Origin: Radicibacter daui
Lineage (GTDB): Bacteria > Pseudomonadota > Alphaproteobacteria > Radicibacterales > Radicibacteraceae
DNA length: 64,000 nucleotides
Direction of reading: 5' to 3'
Assembly (NCBI GenBank): GCA_030657355.1
Contig: CP131056.1
Coordinates: forward strand, 310,001-374,000
Shown: piece after piece, positions 39,306-47,878 of the stretch
Numbering within the stretch: position 1 is the stretch's first letter
Layout: each line of letters begins with the position of its first letter
Position numbers and translations under genes: made by a program
Notes under the pieces: model-generated
Told to the model about the DNA's origin: nothing
Databases searched by the model: none
Seen by the model: only the letters and a program-made list of their open reading frames with translations

Positions 39306-40511
39306 TTATTTGTTCCCATGCCAAACCCGCTTGAACAGCGGGTTGAAGCCCAGCCGGTAGACGATTTCCGCCGGACGCTCGATGTCCCAGATCGCGAAGT
39401 CAGCCCACTTGCCGGGCTCGAGCGTGCCGGTCTCGTTGAGGCGGCCGAGGGCGCGGGCGGCTTCGCGGGTGACGCCGGCGATGCATTCGCTGACTCGCAT
39501 GCGGAAGAGCGTTGCGCCCATATTCATGGTCAGCAGCAGCGAGGTGAGCGGAGAGGTGCCGGGGTTGTTGTCGGTGGCAAGCGCCATGTGCGTGCCGTGC
39601 TTGCGGAAGGCCTCGATCGGCGGCAGGCGGGTTTCGCGCAGCATATAATAGGCGCCCGGCAACAGCACGGCCACGGTACCGGCGCGTGCCATGGCGGCGG
39701 CGCCTTCCTCGTTCGTGCATTCCAGATGGTCGGCGGAAAGGCCGCCGAAACGGGCGGTGAGCGCCGCGCCGCCGAGATCGGAGAGCTGGTCGGCATGCAG
39801 CTTGACCGGCAGGCCAAGGGCTTTTGCCGCCTTGAAGACCTGCTCGATCTCGTGCGGATGCAGGGCGATACCCTCGCAGAAACCATCCACCGCATCGGCA
39901 AGGCCTTCTGCCTTCATGCGCGGCAGCATCTCCTCAGTGATAAGGCGGATATAACCCGGCCGGTCATGGGCAAATTCCGGCGGGATGGCATGGGCGGCAA
40001 GGCAGCTGGTGCTGACGGAAATCTGCCGTTCCCCTTCCAGTGCGCGGGCGGCGCGCAGCATGGCGATCTCGCTCTCGACCGTCAGGCCGTAACCGGACTT
40101 GATCTCGACGCTGGTCATGCCCTCGGCCATCAGCGTGTCGAGGCGCTTCAGGGCGCCGGTCACCAGCTGGTCGTGGTTGGCGGTGCGTGTGGCGGTCACG
40201 GTCGAGAGGATGCCGCCGCCGGCCCGGGCGATCTCCTCATAGGTCGCCCCTTCAAGCCGCATCTCGAATTCGCGCGCCCGGTCGCCGCCATGCACCAGAT
40301 GGGTGTGGCAGTCGATGAGGCCGGGCGTGACCCAGCGCCCTTCGAGGTCGATGCGCTCGGCGCCGCTGAAGGCCGCGGGGACCTCGCCAACCGGGCCGAC
40401 CCAGCGGATGCGGCCCTCTTCCACCGCAATGGCGCCGCTTTCCAGTGCGCCCAATCCGGGCAGGGCCGGATCGAGCGTGGCAAGGCGTGCATTGGTCCAC
40501 AGGGTCTTCAT
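39306..40511 (-). CDS. hutI: imidazolonepropionase
   Basis: HutI opens the ring of imidazolone propionate to give N-formimino-L-glutamate, the third step of histidine degradation. The 401-residue amidohydrolase has [23 protein letters not shown] with the metal-binding Hx[46 protein letters not shown] and [12 protein letters not shown] with the catalytic Asp. It ends with [22 protein letters not shown]. Length and motifs are normal. It is the last gene of the minus-strand hut unit; the HutH-like gene ends 60 bases upstream. Confidence 0.97.
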   Translation of the reverse strand: MKTLWTNARLATLDPALPGLGALESGAIAVEEGRIRWVGPVGEVPAAFSGAERIDLEGRWVTPGLIDCHTHLVHGGDRAREFEMRLEGATYEEIARAGGGILSTVTATRTANHDQLVTGALKRLDTLMAEGMTSVEIKSGYGLTVESEIAMLRAARALEGERQISVSTSCLAAHAIPPEFAHDRPGYIRLITEEMLPRMKAEGLADAVDGFCEGIALHPHEIEQVFKAAKALGLPVKLHADQLSDLGGAALTARFGGLSADHLECTNEEGAAAMARAGTVAVLLPGAYYMLRETRLPPIEAFRKHGTHMALATDNNPGTSPLTSLLLTMNMGATLFRMRVSECIAGVTREAARALGRLNETGTLEPGKWADFAIWDIERPAEIVYRLGFNPLFKRVWHGNK

Positions 40512-40570
40512 GGCCGATTGTCCTTTTTCTTCTGGCTGCCGCGCATCCTATGCCAGCCGCCCTGCTTTCG

Positions 40571-42055
40571 TCAGCCCGGGAAACCGGCTTCCAGCAACCC
40601 GGCAGCGGCCCGAATGTCTCCTGCCAGTGGCCTGTCATCGGCGTAACGGGCGATCCGGGCCCTGACGGCACCATGAAGCGCATCGGTTGCCGGTGCGCGC
40701 CGGTGGGCCGGATCCTGCAGATCATAGGCCTGCGCTGCCGCCAGCAGTTCGATGGCGAGGATCTGGCGGCTGTTAGCCAGAATGGCCAGAGCCTTCAGCG
40801 CTGCCGGGGTGGCGTGGCAGAGATGGTCTTCCTGAAGCGCGGAGGTAATGCCGCCATCAAGGCTTGCCGGTGCGGCGAGGCGGCGGTTCTCGGCAACCAG
40901 AGACACGGCGGTGTACTGCGCAATCATGAAACCGGAGCCGACACCGCTGCCTTCGGCAAGGAACGCCGGCAGGTTGCTCACCAGCGGGTTCACCAGCCGG
41001 TCGGTCCGCCGCTCCGACATCGCCGCCACCTCGGCAAGCGCGATGGCGAGATTGTCCATGGCAAGGCCGATGGCCGCGCCGACGGCATGGGCCTGCGAAT
41101 AAACCAGCGGGGCGTCCTCGCTGCCGGCAATCGCCGGATTGTCGGTAACGGAAGCCAGTTCCCGATCGAGCACCGCGCTAACCTCGGCCAGCACATCGCG
41201 CGCGGCGCCATGCACATGGGGCACCGTGCGCAGGCTCAAGGGATCCTGCGTGCGCTCGCCGGGTTTGCCGGTAAGGCCGCTGCCCGTTATCAGATCGCGC
41301 AGCCGCTTGCCCACAGCCTGCAGGCCGGGTGAGTGCCGCAGGGCAAGCGACGCAGCGTCAAAGGCCGCCGGCTGGCCATGCAGGTTTTCAAAGCTCATGG
41401 CCGCGATGGCATCGGCGCTATCCAGCAGGCCTTCCGCCCGCGCTAGCGCCAGAGCGCCGAGGCCGGTCACGCAGGGCGTGCCGTTGACGAGGCTGAGGCC
41501 TTCCTTGGCTTCCAGCATCGCCGGGGCAAACCCGGCTCTGGCCAGTGCGGCTTTCCCGTCGAGTTGGTCATCGCCTGCCGTTGCCTGTCCGTGGCCGATC
41601 AGTACCAGCGCGATATGGGCCATGTGGCTGAGATAACCGACGGACCCCTGGGCCGGCACCACCGGGGTGATGCCGGCATTGAGGAGCGCGATCAGCCGCT
41701 CGACCAGTTCCAGCCGAAGGCCGGAATGGCCATGGGCATAGTTGTTGATGGCCGCCGCCATGATGGCGCGTACCTCGGCGGCCCCGAGCGGCGCGCCCAC
41801 ACCCACGGCGTGGCTCATCAGCAGGTTGCGGGAGAGCTGGCGCTGCTGCTCCGGCGGCACGATGACATCGCAGAGCGCGCCGACGCCGGTATTGACGCCA
41901 TAGGCGCGGATGCCGAGGCGGGAAATCGCCTCGACGATGCGCCGCGCCCTGGCAATCCGCTCCGCGGCGGCAGGCGAGAGTTCCAGCCGGGCGCCGTTTG
42001 CAACGGCCACGACATCACGCCAGCCAAGCGGCTGGTCAAGCATTACGACGGACAC
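40571..42055 (-). CDS. HutH-fold protein lacking the MIO Ala-Ser-Gly tripeptide
   Basis: This 494-residue protein is clearly homologous to histidine ammonia-lyase. Retained are AYGVNTGVGALCD (catalytic Tyr), RNLLMSHAVGVG (His), KEGLSLVNGT (Asn), TQDPLSLR, SVTDNP and ITSALQEDH (Glu). The loop that normally reads GSVGASGDLAPLAH, whose Ala-Ser-Gly cyclises to the MIO electrophile, instead reads GSVGYLSHMAH (41618-41647). Alignment removes exactly those three residues and replaces the following Asp by Tyr. The YSLR Tyr is also Leu, and the GGNFH motif is altered. MIO chemistry therefore cannot occur as known. Starts: GTG at 42055 with GGAG upstream, or ATG at 42043. It lies between the ABC genes and hutI. 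Confidence 0.9.
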   Translation of the reverse strand: MSVVMLDQPLGWRDVVAVANGARLELSPAAAERIARARRIVEAISRLGIRAYGVNTGVGALCDVIVPPEQQRQLSRNLLMSHAVGVGAPLGAAEVRAIMAAAINNYAHGHSGLRLELVERLIALLNAGITPVVPAQGSVGYLSHMAHIALVLIGHGQATAGDDQLDGKAALARAGFAPAMLEAKEGLSLVNGTPCVTGLGALALARAEGLLDSADAIAAMSFENLHGQPAAFDAASLALRHSPGLQAVGKRLRDLITGSGLTGKPGERTQDPLSLRTVPHVHGAARDVLAEVSAVLDRELASVTDNPAIAGSEDAPLVYSQAHAVGAAIGLAMDNLAIALAEVAAMSERRTDRLVNPLVSNLPAFLAEGSGVGSGFMIAQYTAVSLVAENRRLAAPASLDGGITSALQEDHLCHATPAALKALAILANSRQILAIELLAAAQAYDLQDPAHRRAPATDALHGAVRARIARYADDRPLAGDIRAAAGLLEAGFPG

Positions 42056-42083
42056 CTGGATGATGCTCCCCCGCGCCTTGCGG

Positions 42084-42887
42084 TCAGCGGATGGTGTTGC
42101 TGATGAACTGGCGGAACCGCTCCGAGCCGCCATCGCCGAACATTTCCTGCGGCGTGCCCTCGGCATCCACCTTGCCCTGATGCAGGAACATGACGCGGGA
42201 AGAAACGTCGCGGGCAAAGCCCATTTCGTGGGTCACCACCAGCATGGTGCGGCCTTCTTCGGCGAGCGTGCGCATCACCTTCAGCACTTCACCCACCAGC
42301 TCGGGGTCGAGCGCGGAGGTCGGCTCGTCGAAGAGCATGGCCTTGGGTTTCATGGCGAGCGCCCGGGCAATCGCCGCACGCTGCTGCTGGCCGCCGGAAA
42401 GATGGGCCGGATAGTGGTTGCGCTTGTCGGCAATGCCGACTTTTTCCAGCAGGGCCTCGGCTTCCAGAATGCACTCGGCGCGCGGGCGCTTTTGCACATG
42501 CACCGGCGCTTCGATCAGGTTTTCCAGGATGGTGCGGTGGGACCAGAGATTGAAGCTCTGGAACACCATGGCAAGCTCGGAGCGGATGCGATCCACCTGC
42601 TTGCGGTCGGAAGGCTGCAGATGCCCGTCCCCCGTGCGGCGCAGCTTCACCTGTTCGCCGGCCACCGTGATGTCGCCATCATCCGGGGTTTCCAGCAGGT
42701 TGATGCAGCGCAGGAATGTGCTCTTGCCGGAGCCGGAGGAGCCGAGGATGGAGATCACATCGCCTTCATGCGCATCAAGCGAGATGCCCTTCAGCACCTG
42801 ATGCTGGCCGAAACTCTTGTGGATGCCCTTCACGGACAGGGCGAGCGGCGCGACGCCGCGGGCGGATTTGCGGGCGGTATCAGCCAT
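42084..42887 (-). CDS. amino-acid ABC transporter ATPase, HisP-type
   Basis: This 267-residue ATPase belongs to the polar amino acid (PAAT) importer family. It has Walker A LGSSGSGKSTFLRCINLLE, Q-loop VFQSFNLWSHRTILENLIEAPVHVQ, signature [19 protein letters not shown], Walker B MLFDEPTSALDPELV and the H-loop VVTHEMGFARDV. PAAT-specific is the ERIRSELAMVFQ-type segment. The ATG at 42885-42887 overlaps the stop of the permease upstream and has GGAG at a good distance. With two permeases and a binding protein, inside the hut operon, it probably takes up histidine or a related imidazole compound. Confidence 0.93.
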   Translation of the reverse strand: MADTARKSARGVAPLALSVKGIHKSFGQHQVLKGISLDAHEGDVISILGSSGSGKSTFLRCINLLETPDDGDITVAGEQVKLRRTGDGHLQPSDRKQVDRIRSELAMVFQSFNLWSHRTILENLIEAPVHVQKRPRAECILEAEALLEKVGIADKRNHYPAHLSGGQQQRAAIARALAMKPKAMLFDEPTSALDPELVGEVLKVMRTLAEEGRTMLVVTHEMGFARDVSSRVMFLHQGKVDAEGTPQEMFGDGGSERFRQFISNTIR

Positions 42888-43635
42888 GGGAGGCATCTCC
42901 TGCGGCAGGCGGGGGAAGCGGGCGGAGGCCGGCGGAAAGGCTGGTCGGCCGCGCGCGCAAATGCGGGGTGAGGTAATATTCAAGGCCGCCGGTCAGTTTC
43001 ACGAGCACAAAATTGAGCACGAGATAGATGGCGGCCGCGCACAGGAACACGTCCATGGCGCGATAGGTCTGCGAGATGATGCGCTGGGCAACGCCGGTTA
43101 CTTCCCACACCGTCACCAGGCTCGCGAGCGCTGTCGACTTCATCATCAGGATGATTTCGGTGGAATAGGCCGGCAGGGCCTGGCGGATGGCGATGGGGGC
43201 GATGACCCGGCGCAGGAGCAGGAGGCCCGACATGCCGCAGGCCCGCGCCGCCTCGATCTGCTGCGCCGGCACGGCAATCAGCCCGCCGCGCAGGATTTCG
43301 GCGGTGTATCCGGCCGTGCAGAGAGCAAGGCCCAGCACCGCGCAGACAAAGGGTTCGCGCAGCACCGGCCAGAAGATGCTGTGGCGCACCACGGCGAACT
43401 GGCCGAGCCCGTAATAGACGAGGAACATCTGGATCAGCAGCGGCGAGCCGCGGAAGACGAAGATGTACCCGCGTGCCGGCAGGCTCAGCAGCTTGTAGGG
43501 GCTGATGCGCGCCCAGGTGATGAAACAGGCGAGCACGCCGCCGACACTGATGGAGAGGATGAAGAGTTCGAGCGTGGTGGGCAGCGCTGCCAGCAGCTTG
43601 CCCATGGTGTCGAAGATGAAGGGGAAATCCGGCAT
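42880..43635 (-). CDS. amino-acid ABC transporter permease, HisM-type
   Basis: This 251-residue inner-membrane protein has about five helices and the PAAT permease pattern PTTLELFILSISVGGVLACFITWAR, YIFVFRGSPLLIQMFLVYYGL, YTAEILRGGLIAVPAQQIEAARACGMSGLLLLRRVIAPIAIRQALPAYSTEIILMMKSTALASLV, including the EAARACGMS EAA loop contacting the ATPase. It overlaps the ATPase gene by eight bases and lies 18 bases behind the second permease gene. The C-terminal 20 residues are proline-rich and variable. Confidence 0.92.
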   Translation of the reverse strand: MPDFPFIFDTMGKLLAALPTTLELFILSISVGGVLACFITWARISPYKLLSLPARGYIFVFRGSPLLIQMFLVYYGLGQFAVVRHSIFWPVLREPFVCAVLGLALCTAGYTAEILRGGLIAVPAQQIEAARACGMSGLLLLRRVIAPIAIRQALPAYSTEIILMMKSTALASLVTVWEVTGVAQRIISQTYRAMDVFLCAAAIYLVLNFVLVKLTGGLEYYLTPHLRARPTSLSAGLRPLPPPAAGDASHG

Positions 43636-43653
43636 GGCCTTGTCGTTCCTCCC

Positions 43654-44376
43654 TCAGCCGCGACCGAGGCCGCCGCGGAAGCTGCGCGCCACGCGCGCCT
43701 CTGCCCGGTCGAACACCTGGTTGGAAAGGCTGGTCATCACCAGATAGAGTACCCCGCCGGCGATATAGAAGAGGAAGTACTGGCGGGTGGAGCCGGCGGC
43801 GACCTGCGAGGTGCGCATCAGTTCGGCAAGGCCGGTCACCGAAACCAGCGCCGAGTCCTTGAGTGACAGCTGCCAGACATTGCCGAGCCCGGGCAGGGCA
43901 AAGCGCATGACCTGCGGCGCGATGATGCGGCGAAAGCGCATCAGGGTTGGCATGCCGACGGAGCGCGCTGCCTCGATCTCGCCGCGCGCCACCGCCTGGA
44001 AGGCACCACGATAGACTTCGGCCTGATAGGAGCCGGAGATCACCCCCACCGCCAGCGCACCGGCAATGAAGGAGGGAAAGCCGATAAAACCTTCGGCACC
44101 CAGCAGCTGTCCGACACTGGTCACGACCGTGGAGCCGCCGAAATAGACGACGTAGATGACGAGCAGTTCCGGCACGCCGCGAAAGACGGTGGTGTAGGCC
44201 TCGCCGCCAAACCGGGCGAGCCGGCTGCGCGACAGCCTTGCCCAGGCAACAAGCGCACCGAGCACGGCGCCGATGGCAAGTGCGGTAAAGGTCACCAGGA
44301 ACGTCATCACCATGCCGAGCAGCAGCATGCCGCCCCAGCCCTTGGTGCCGAATCCCAGCAGCATGATCTGGTCCAT
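43654..44376 (-). CDS. amino-acid ABC transporter permease, HisQ-type
   Basis: This 240-residue partner permease of the same importer has MGMVMTFLVTFTALAIGAVLGALVAWARLSRS-type first helices, TVFRGVPELLVIYVVYFGG, GSYQAEVYRGAFQAVARGEIEAARSVGMPTLMRFRRIIAPQVMRFALPGLGNVWQLSLKDSALVSVTGLAELM with the EAA loop. The paired permeases, ATPase and binding protein form a complete HisJQMP-like unit between hutF and hutI. The start ATG has GGAGGG-like sequence upstream. Confidence 0.92.
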   Translation of the reverse strand: MDQIMLLGFGTKGWGGMLLLGMVMTFLVTFTALAIGAVLGALVAWARLSRSRLARFGGEAYTTVFRGVPELLVIYVVYFGGSTVVTSVGQLLGAEGFIGFPSFIAGALAVGVISGSYQAEVYRGAFQAVARGEIEAARSVGMPTLMRFRRIIAPQVMRFALPGLGNVWQLSLKDSALVSVTGLAELMRTSQVAAGSTRQYFLFYIAGGVLYLVMTSLSNQVFDRAEARVARSFRGGLGRG

Positions 44377-44466
44377 TTCAGCCCTCCCGCAACAGGGAAC
44401 GCCCCGCCCTGAGCCACACCCGGCGCGTCATGCGCAGGGGGCAACTCCGGGCGGGGCCGCTTCACA

Positions 44467-45321
44467 TCAGGGCGAAACGTCGACCTTGAACCACTTGAGG
44501 CTCAGCTTCTTGACGGTGCCGTCAGCCAGGGCGGCCGCAATGGCAACATCGAACATGGCCTTGAGGTCGGTGTCGGACTGGCGCACGCCGAAGGCTTCGC
44601 CTTCACCCCAGACCGGGCCGCCGATCTTCGGGCCAGCCAGCGTCAGGTCTTTGTTTTCCGGGCTTTCAAACGCGGAAAGGAAGTAGGTCGCATCGTCGAA
44701 CGCGGCGTCGATGCGGCCGGTCACCACGTCAAGGTCATGCTCGGCCGCGGTCTTGTACTCGCGGATATCGGCAATGTCCTTGAAGTTGTCATAGATGAAC
44801 TTGGAGTAGATGGTCGCGGCCTGGATGCCGATGGCCTTGCCCTTCAGCAGCGGGCGCAGCTTCTCGACCACATCCTTGTCGTGGGTGGCATCGCCGGTCA
44901 GCTTCACTTCTTCGCCATTCATCGGCAGCTGCTTGGCAAGCTCGCTGTCCTTCAGCACGGCGAAGGAAGCCGGCGTGGCAGCGTAGGGATCGGTAAAGCC
45001 GATCACCTGCTTGCGCTCGTCGCTGATGGAGAGCGCGTCCATGATGACGTCGAACTTGCCGGCATTGAGGCTCGGAATCATGCTGTCCCAGTCATGGGTG
45101 ATCAGCTTGCATTCCACCTTCATGCGGGCGCACAGGTCCTTGACCAGCTCGACCTCGAAACCGTCGAGCGAGCCGTCGGCGGCGGTGAGGTTCCACGGGG
45201 CATAACCGCCCTCGGTGCCGATCACCACGGTCTTCCAGTCCTTGGCGCTGGCCGGAAGGGCCGCGACGGTAAGGGCCGCGGCGGTCAGAACGCCAACGGC
45301 AATGCCGGTGAGTGCCTTCAT
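44467..45321 (-). CDS. amino-acid ABC transporter periplasmic binding protein
   Basis: This 284-residue solute-binding protein (SBP_bac_3 type) starts with a signal peptide (ALTGIAVGVLTAAALTVAALPASA, cut before KDWKTVV) and then has the family motifs TEGGYAPWNLTAADGSLDGFEVELVKDLCARM, AGKFDVIMDALSISDERKQVIGFTDPYAATPASFAV, IGIQAATIYSKFIYDNF and GRIDAAFDDATYFL. The Glu-Gly-x-Tyr-Pro-like start and Arg of ISDERK bind the amino acid backbone. The ATG at 45319-45321 has AGGAG upstream; a TTG nearer is not needed. Its ligand is probably histidine or urocanate because of the hut operon, but this is inference. Confidence 0.93.
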   Translation of the reverse strand: MKALTGIAVGVLTAAALTVAALPASAKDWKTVVIGTEGGYAPWNLTAADGSLDGFEVELVKDLCARMKVECKLITHDWDSMIPSLNAGKFDVIMDALSISDERKQVIGFTDPYAATPASFAVLKDSELAKQLPMNGEEVKLTGDATHDKDVVEKLRPLLKGKAIGIQAATIYSKFIYDNFKDIADIREYKTAAEHDLDVVTGRIDAAFDDATYFLSAFESPENKDLTLAGPKIGGPVWGEGEAFGVRQSDTDLKAMFDVAIAAALADGTVKKLSLKWFKVDVSP

Positions 45322-45372
45322 TTTTCTCAATCTCCTGGACCGTTGTTGCCTCGTGAGAGCCCGCTTGTTGTT

Positions 45373-46755
45373 CTAGTTGCGGGCCAGCCTGTTCATCGCC
45401 GTGCTGAACGCGCGGTCGATTTCTTCTTCTGCCTTGTGGCGCCCGTTCGTGAGGCGCCATTCACCGGCCACCATGACATCGCGCACGGCACTGTCGCCGA
45501 GAGCAAATATCCAGCGGTCGAGAATCTGATCATCTTTTGCTGTCTGGATGAAGGGATTATTGCCGTCCAGCACGACGAGGCTGGCGATAGCTCCGGCTTC
45601 CAGCACACCCAGCTTCTGCCCTAGCGCCTGGGCGCCGCCGGCTGCCGCATCCCGGAAGAGGGCGCCGCCGTTGGAGCGGCCGGGGCCGCCGGCAAGACGC
45701 ACACGCCGCTCGTCCCGCAGGCGCTGGCCATATTCCAGCAGCCGCAGTTCTTCAGTCAGGCTTACCGACACATGGCTGTCGGAGCCGACACCGTAGCGTC
45801 CGCCCAGTTGCTGGAAGCGGGTGGCCGGAAAGATGCCGTCGCCAAGGCTGGCTTCTGTCGTGGGGCACAGGCCGGCAACGGCGCCGCTAGCGGCAATACC
45901 CGCCACTTCGCCGTCATCGGCGTGCGTTGCGTGGATCAGGCACCAGCGCTCATTCACCGGCATTTCATCAAGCAGCCAGCGGATCGGGCGCCGCCTGCTC
46001 CAGGCAAGGCAGTCATCCACCTCACGCTGCTGTTCGGCGATATGGATATGGAGCGGCCCCTGCTGCGGCCCTTCCGCCAGCAGGCGGCGCATTTCTTCCG
46101 GCGTTGCCGCGCGCAGGGAATGGAAGGCGTAACCGAGCGTGGCACCTGCCTCGCGGCAGGCCGGCTCCAGCCCGGCGAGCAGCGACAGGAAGCCGTCGGT
46201 ATCATGGATGAAGCGCCGCTGGCCCGGGCTTGGCGGCTGACCACCGAAATTGGCGTGAGCGTAGAATACCGGCAGCAGCGTCATGCCGATGCCGGCCTTG
46301 TTCGCGGCGGCCAAAATGCGGTTTGCCATCTCGCCATGGGCGGCGTGCCGGCTGCCGTCGGCGGCGTGGTGCAGGTAGTGGAATTCCGCCACCGCGCCAT
46401 AACCGGTCTTCAGCATGTCGAGATAAAGTCTGGCGGCAACGGCCTCTACATCCTCCGGCGTCATCAGCCCGACGATGCGGTACATCTCCTCGCGCCAGGT
46501 CCAGAAGCTGTCATCACCGCTGCCGGCCACTTCGGTCAGGCCGGCCATCGCGCGCTGAAAGGCATGGGAATGCAAGTTGCCGAGGGCGGGCACCACCGGT
46601 CCGGATGCGATCTCGTCGCCGGCCTGCGCCGGCACGCCGGCAGTCACCGAAAGCAGGGTGCCATCCGCGCCGATCTCCAGCGCCACATCCGGGGCCCAAC
46701 CGGCGCCGGTCAGGGCGCGTGCGGCATGAAGGCGGCGGCTGGCAGGAGAGGGCAT
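45373..46755 (-). CDS. hutF: formimidoylglutamate deiminase
   Basis: HutF converts N-formimino-L-glutamate to N-formylglutamate and ammonia, the branch of histidine degradation that needs HutG afterwards. The 460-residue amidohydrolase has PALGNLHSHAFQRAMAGLTEV with the metal HxH, FWTWREEMYRIVGLMTPEDVEAVAARLYLDMLKTGY, LLPVFYAHANFGG, LHIHIAEQQREVDDC, HATHADDGE and RYGVGSDSHVSVSLTEELRLLEYGQRL, all diagnostic. The ATG at 46753-46755 is the first that fits; a candidate HutC operator lies 23 bases upstream. It starts the minus-strand operon hutF, ABC genes, HutH-like, hutI. Confidence 0.96.
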   Translation of the reverse strand: MPSPASRRLHAARALTGAGWAPDVALEIGADGTLLSVTAGVPAQAGDEIASGPVVPALGNLHSHAFQRAMAGLTEVAGSGDDSFWTWREEMYRIVGLMTPEDVEAVAARLYLDMLKTGYGAVAEFHYLHHAADGSRHAAHGEMANRILAAANKAGIGMTLLPVFYAHANFGGQPPSPGQRRFIHDTDGFLSLLAGLEPACREAGATLGYAFHSLRAATPEEMRRLLAEGPQQGPLHIHIAEQQREVDDCLAWSRRRPIRWLLDEMPVNERWCLIHATHADDGEVAGIAASGAVAGLCPTTEASLGDGIFPATRFQQLGGRYGVGSDSHVSVSLTEELRLLEYGQRLRDERRVRLAGGPGRSNGGALFRDAAAGGAQALGQKLGVLEAGAIASLVVLDGNNPFIQTAKDDQILDRWIFALGDSAVRDVMVAGEWRLTNGRHKAEEEIDRAFSTAMNRLARN

Positions 46756-46777
46756 CGGCAATTCATCCTGTATGATG

Positions 46778-46789
46778 TTGTATAGGCAA
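46778..46789. promoter_or_regulatory. candidate HutC operator at hutF
   Basis: TTGTATAGGCAA lies 23 bases upstream of the hutF start, within an 18-base inverted repeat with arms ATGTTG (46775-46780) and CAACAT (46787-46792). It matches the element in front of hutU in 11 of 12 positions. Confidence 0.7.
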
Positions 46790-46921
46790 CATTGGATAAT
46801 TTCACTTGCCGTGCAAGCAAAAAAACGTCGAAGAATTGGGCAGGCGGCGCCGGTGATGAAAGCCTGAGCTTGATGCCGAAATTGCAGCTTGGGCAAGAGG
46901 CCCCGTGGGGGAGACGTGGTT

Positions 46922-47752
46922 ATGGATGAAAAGGACGCTCTGCGGCAGGGGCCCGGCGGGCGCAAACCAGCCGGGGGCCTTGGCTCCCGCAGCGGGCGCG
47001 GCAGGGCGCCGCACCCGGCATTGCCCGGTGCCGGCACGCCTCCGGCCCCGCTTTATGCCGGCGTGAAGCAGATGATTCTGGACCGCATTGCCAGCGGCGA
47101 GTGGCCGCCCCACACGCGCGTGCCGTCAGAGAACGAGCTGGTTGCCGATATGGGCGTCAGCCGTATGACGGCCAACCGCGCCCTGCGCGAACTGGCGGCG
47201 GAAGGGGTGCTGGTGCGAATCCAGGGCGTCGGCTCCTTCGTGGCGGAAAGCAAGGCGCATTCCGCGCTTTTTGAAGTGCGCAACATCGCCGAGGAGATTG
47301 TCGAGCGCGGCCATGCGCACACCGCCCAGGTGGTGTTACTGCAGGAAGAAACCGCGACTCCGGAAGTTTCCGATGCGCTCGATATCCCGATTTCGGCGCC
47401 GGTCTTTCACAGCGTCGTCGTGCATTATGAGAACGACCTGCCGGTGCAGATCGAGGATCGTTTCGTTAATCCAGCCGCTGCACCGGACTATCTGACGCAG
47501 GATTTCAGCGGCTTTACGCCCAACGCCTATCTGACGGCGGTCGCCCCGCTGGCCGAAGCCGAGCATGTGGTGGAAGCTGCGCTGCCGCAGCCTTGGGAAT
47601 GCAAGCTGCTCGCCATCTCCCGCACCGAACCCTGCCTGCTGATCCGCCGGCGCACCTGGTCGGGCATCACCTCCGTCAGCGCGGCGCGATTGCTTTGCCC
47701 GGGCAGCCGCTATCGGCTGGAAGGTCGCTTCAGCCCGCGGGCAGCCGGCTGA
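46922..47752 (+). CDS. hutC: histidine utilisation repressor HutC (GntR/HutC family)
   Basis: HutC represses hut genes until urocanate binds. The 276-residue protein has a GntR winged helix, LYAGVKQMILDRIASGEWPPHTRVPSENELVADMGVSRMTANRALRELAAEGVLVRIQGVGSFVAE, and a UTRA effector domain from about 100 (TAQVVLLQEETATPEV, PVFHSVVVHYENDLPVQIEDRFVNPAAAPDYL, RTEPCLLIRRRTWSG), which are hallmarks. The ATG at 46922 has GGGGAG upstream; the N-terminal 50 residues are basic and Gly-rich, an unusual extension. It is divergent from hutF, with hutU downstream on the same strand. Confidence 0.96.
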   Translation: MDEKDALRQGPGGRKPAGGLGSRSGRGRAPHPALPGAGTPPAPLYAGVKQMILDRIASGEWPPHTRVPSENELVADMGVSRMTANRALRELAAEGVLVRIQGVGSFVAESKAHSALFEVRNIAEEIVERGHAHTAQVVLLQEETATPEVSDALDIPISAPVFHSVVVHYENDLPVQIEDRFVNPAAAPDYLTQDFSGFTPNAYLTAVAPLAEAEHVVEAALPQPWECKLLAISRTEPCLLIRRRTWSGITSVSAARLLCPGSRYRLEGRFSPRAAG

Positions 47753-47852
47753 TCCTGCGGGTTTGCGTGGTGCTTTGTGCCCCGCCGGCAGGTGCTGCTG
47801 CTTTTCAGTTGCCGACAGGGCCGGCTTTGAGTAGCGTCTCGCTTGTATCGAC

Positions 47853-47864
47853 TTGTATAGACAA
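47853..47864. promoter_or_regulatory. candidate HutC operator at hutU
   Basis: TTGTATAGACAA, a palindrome with TTGT/ACAA arms, lies 14 bases before the hutU start. It is preceded by a near copy CTTGTATCGA (47842-47851), so the site has two repeated halves. Confidence 0.72.
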
Positions 47865-47878
47865 ATGGGGTTCTGGCG

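Noticed and set aside
40571-42055. Annotation simply as histidine ammonia-lyase hutH
   Set aside because: The Ala-Ser-Gly needed for the MIO cofactor is missing, so the activity cannot be assumed.
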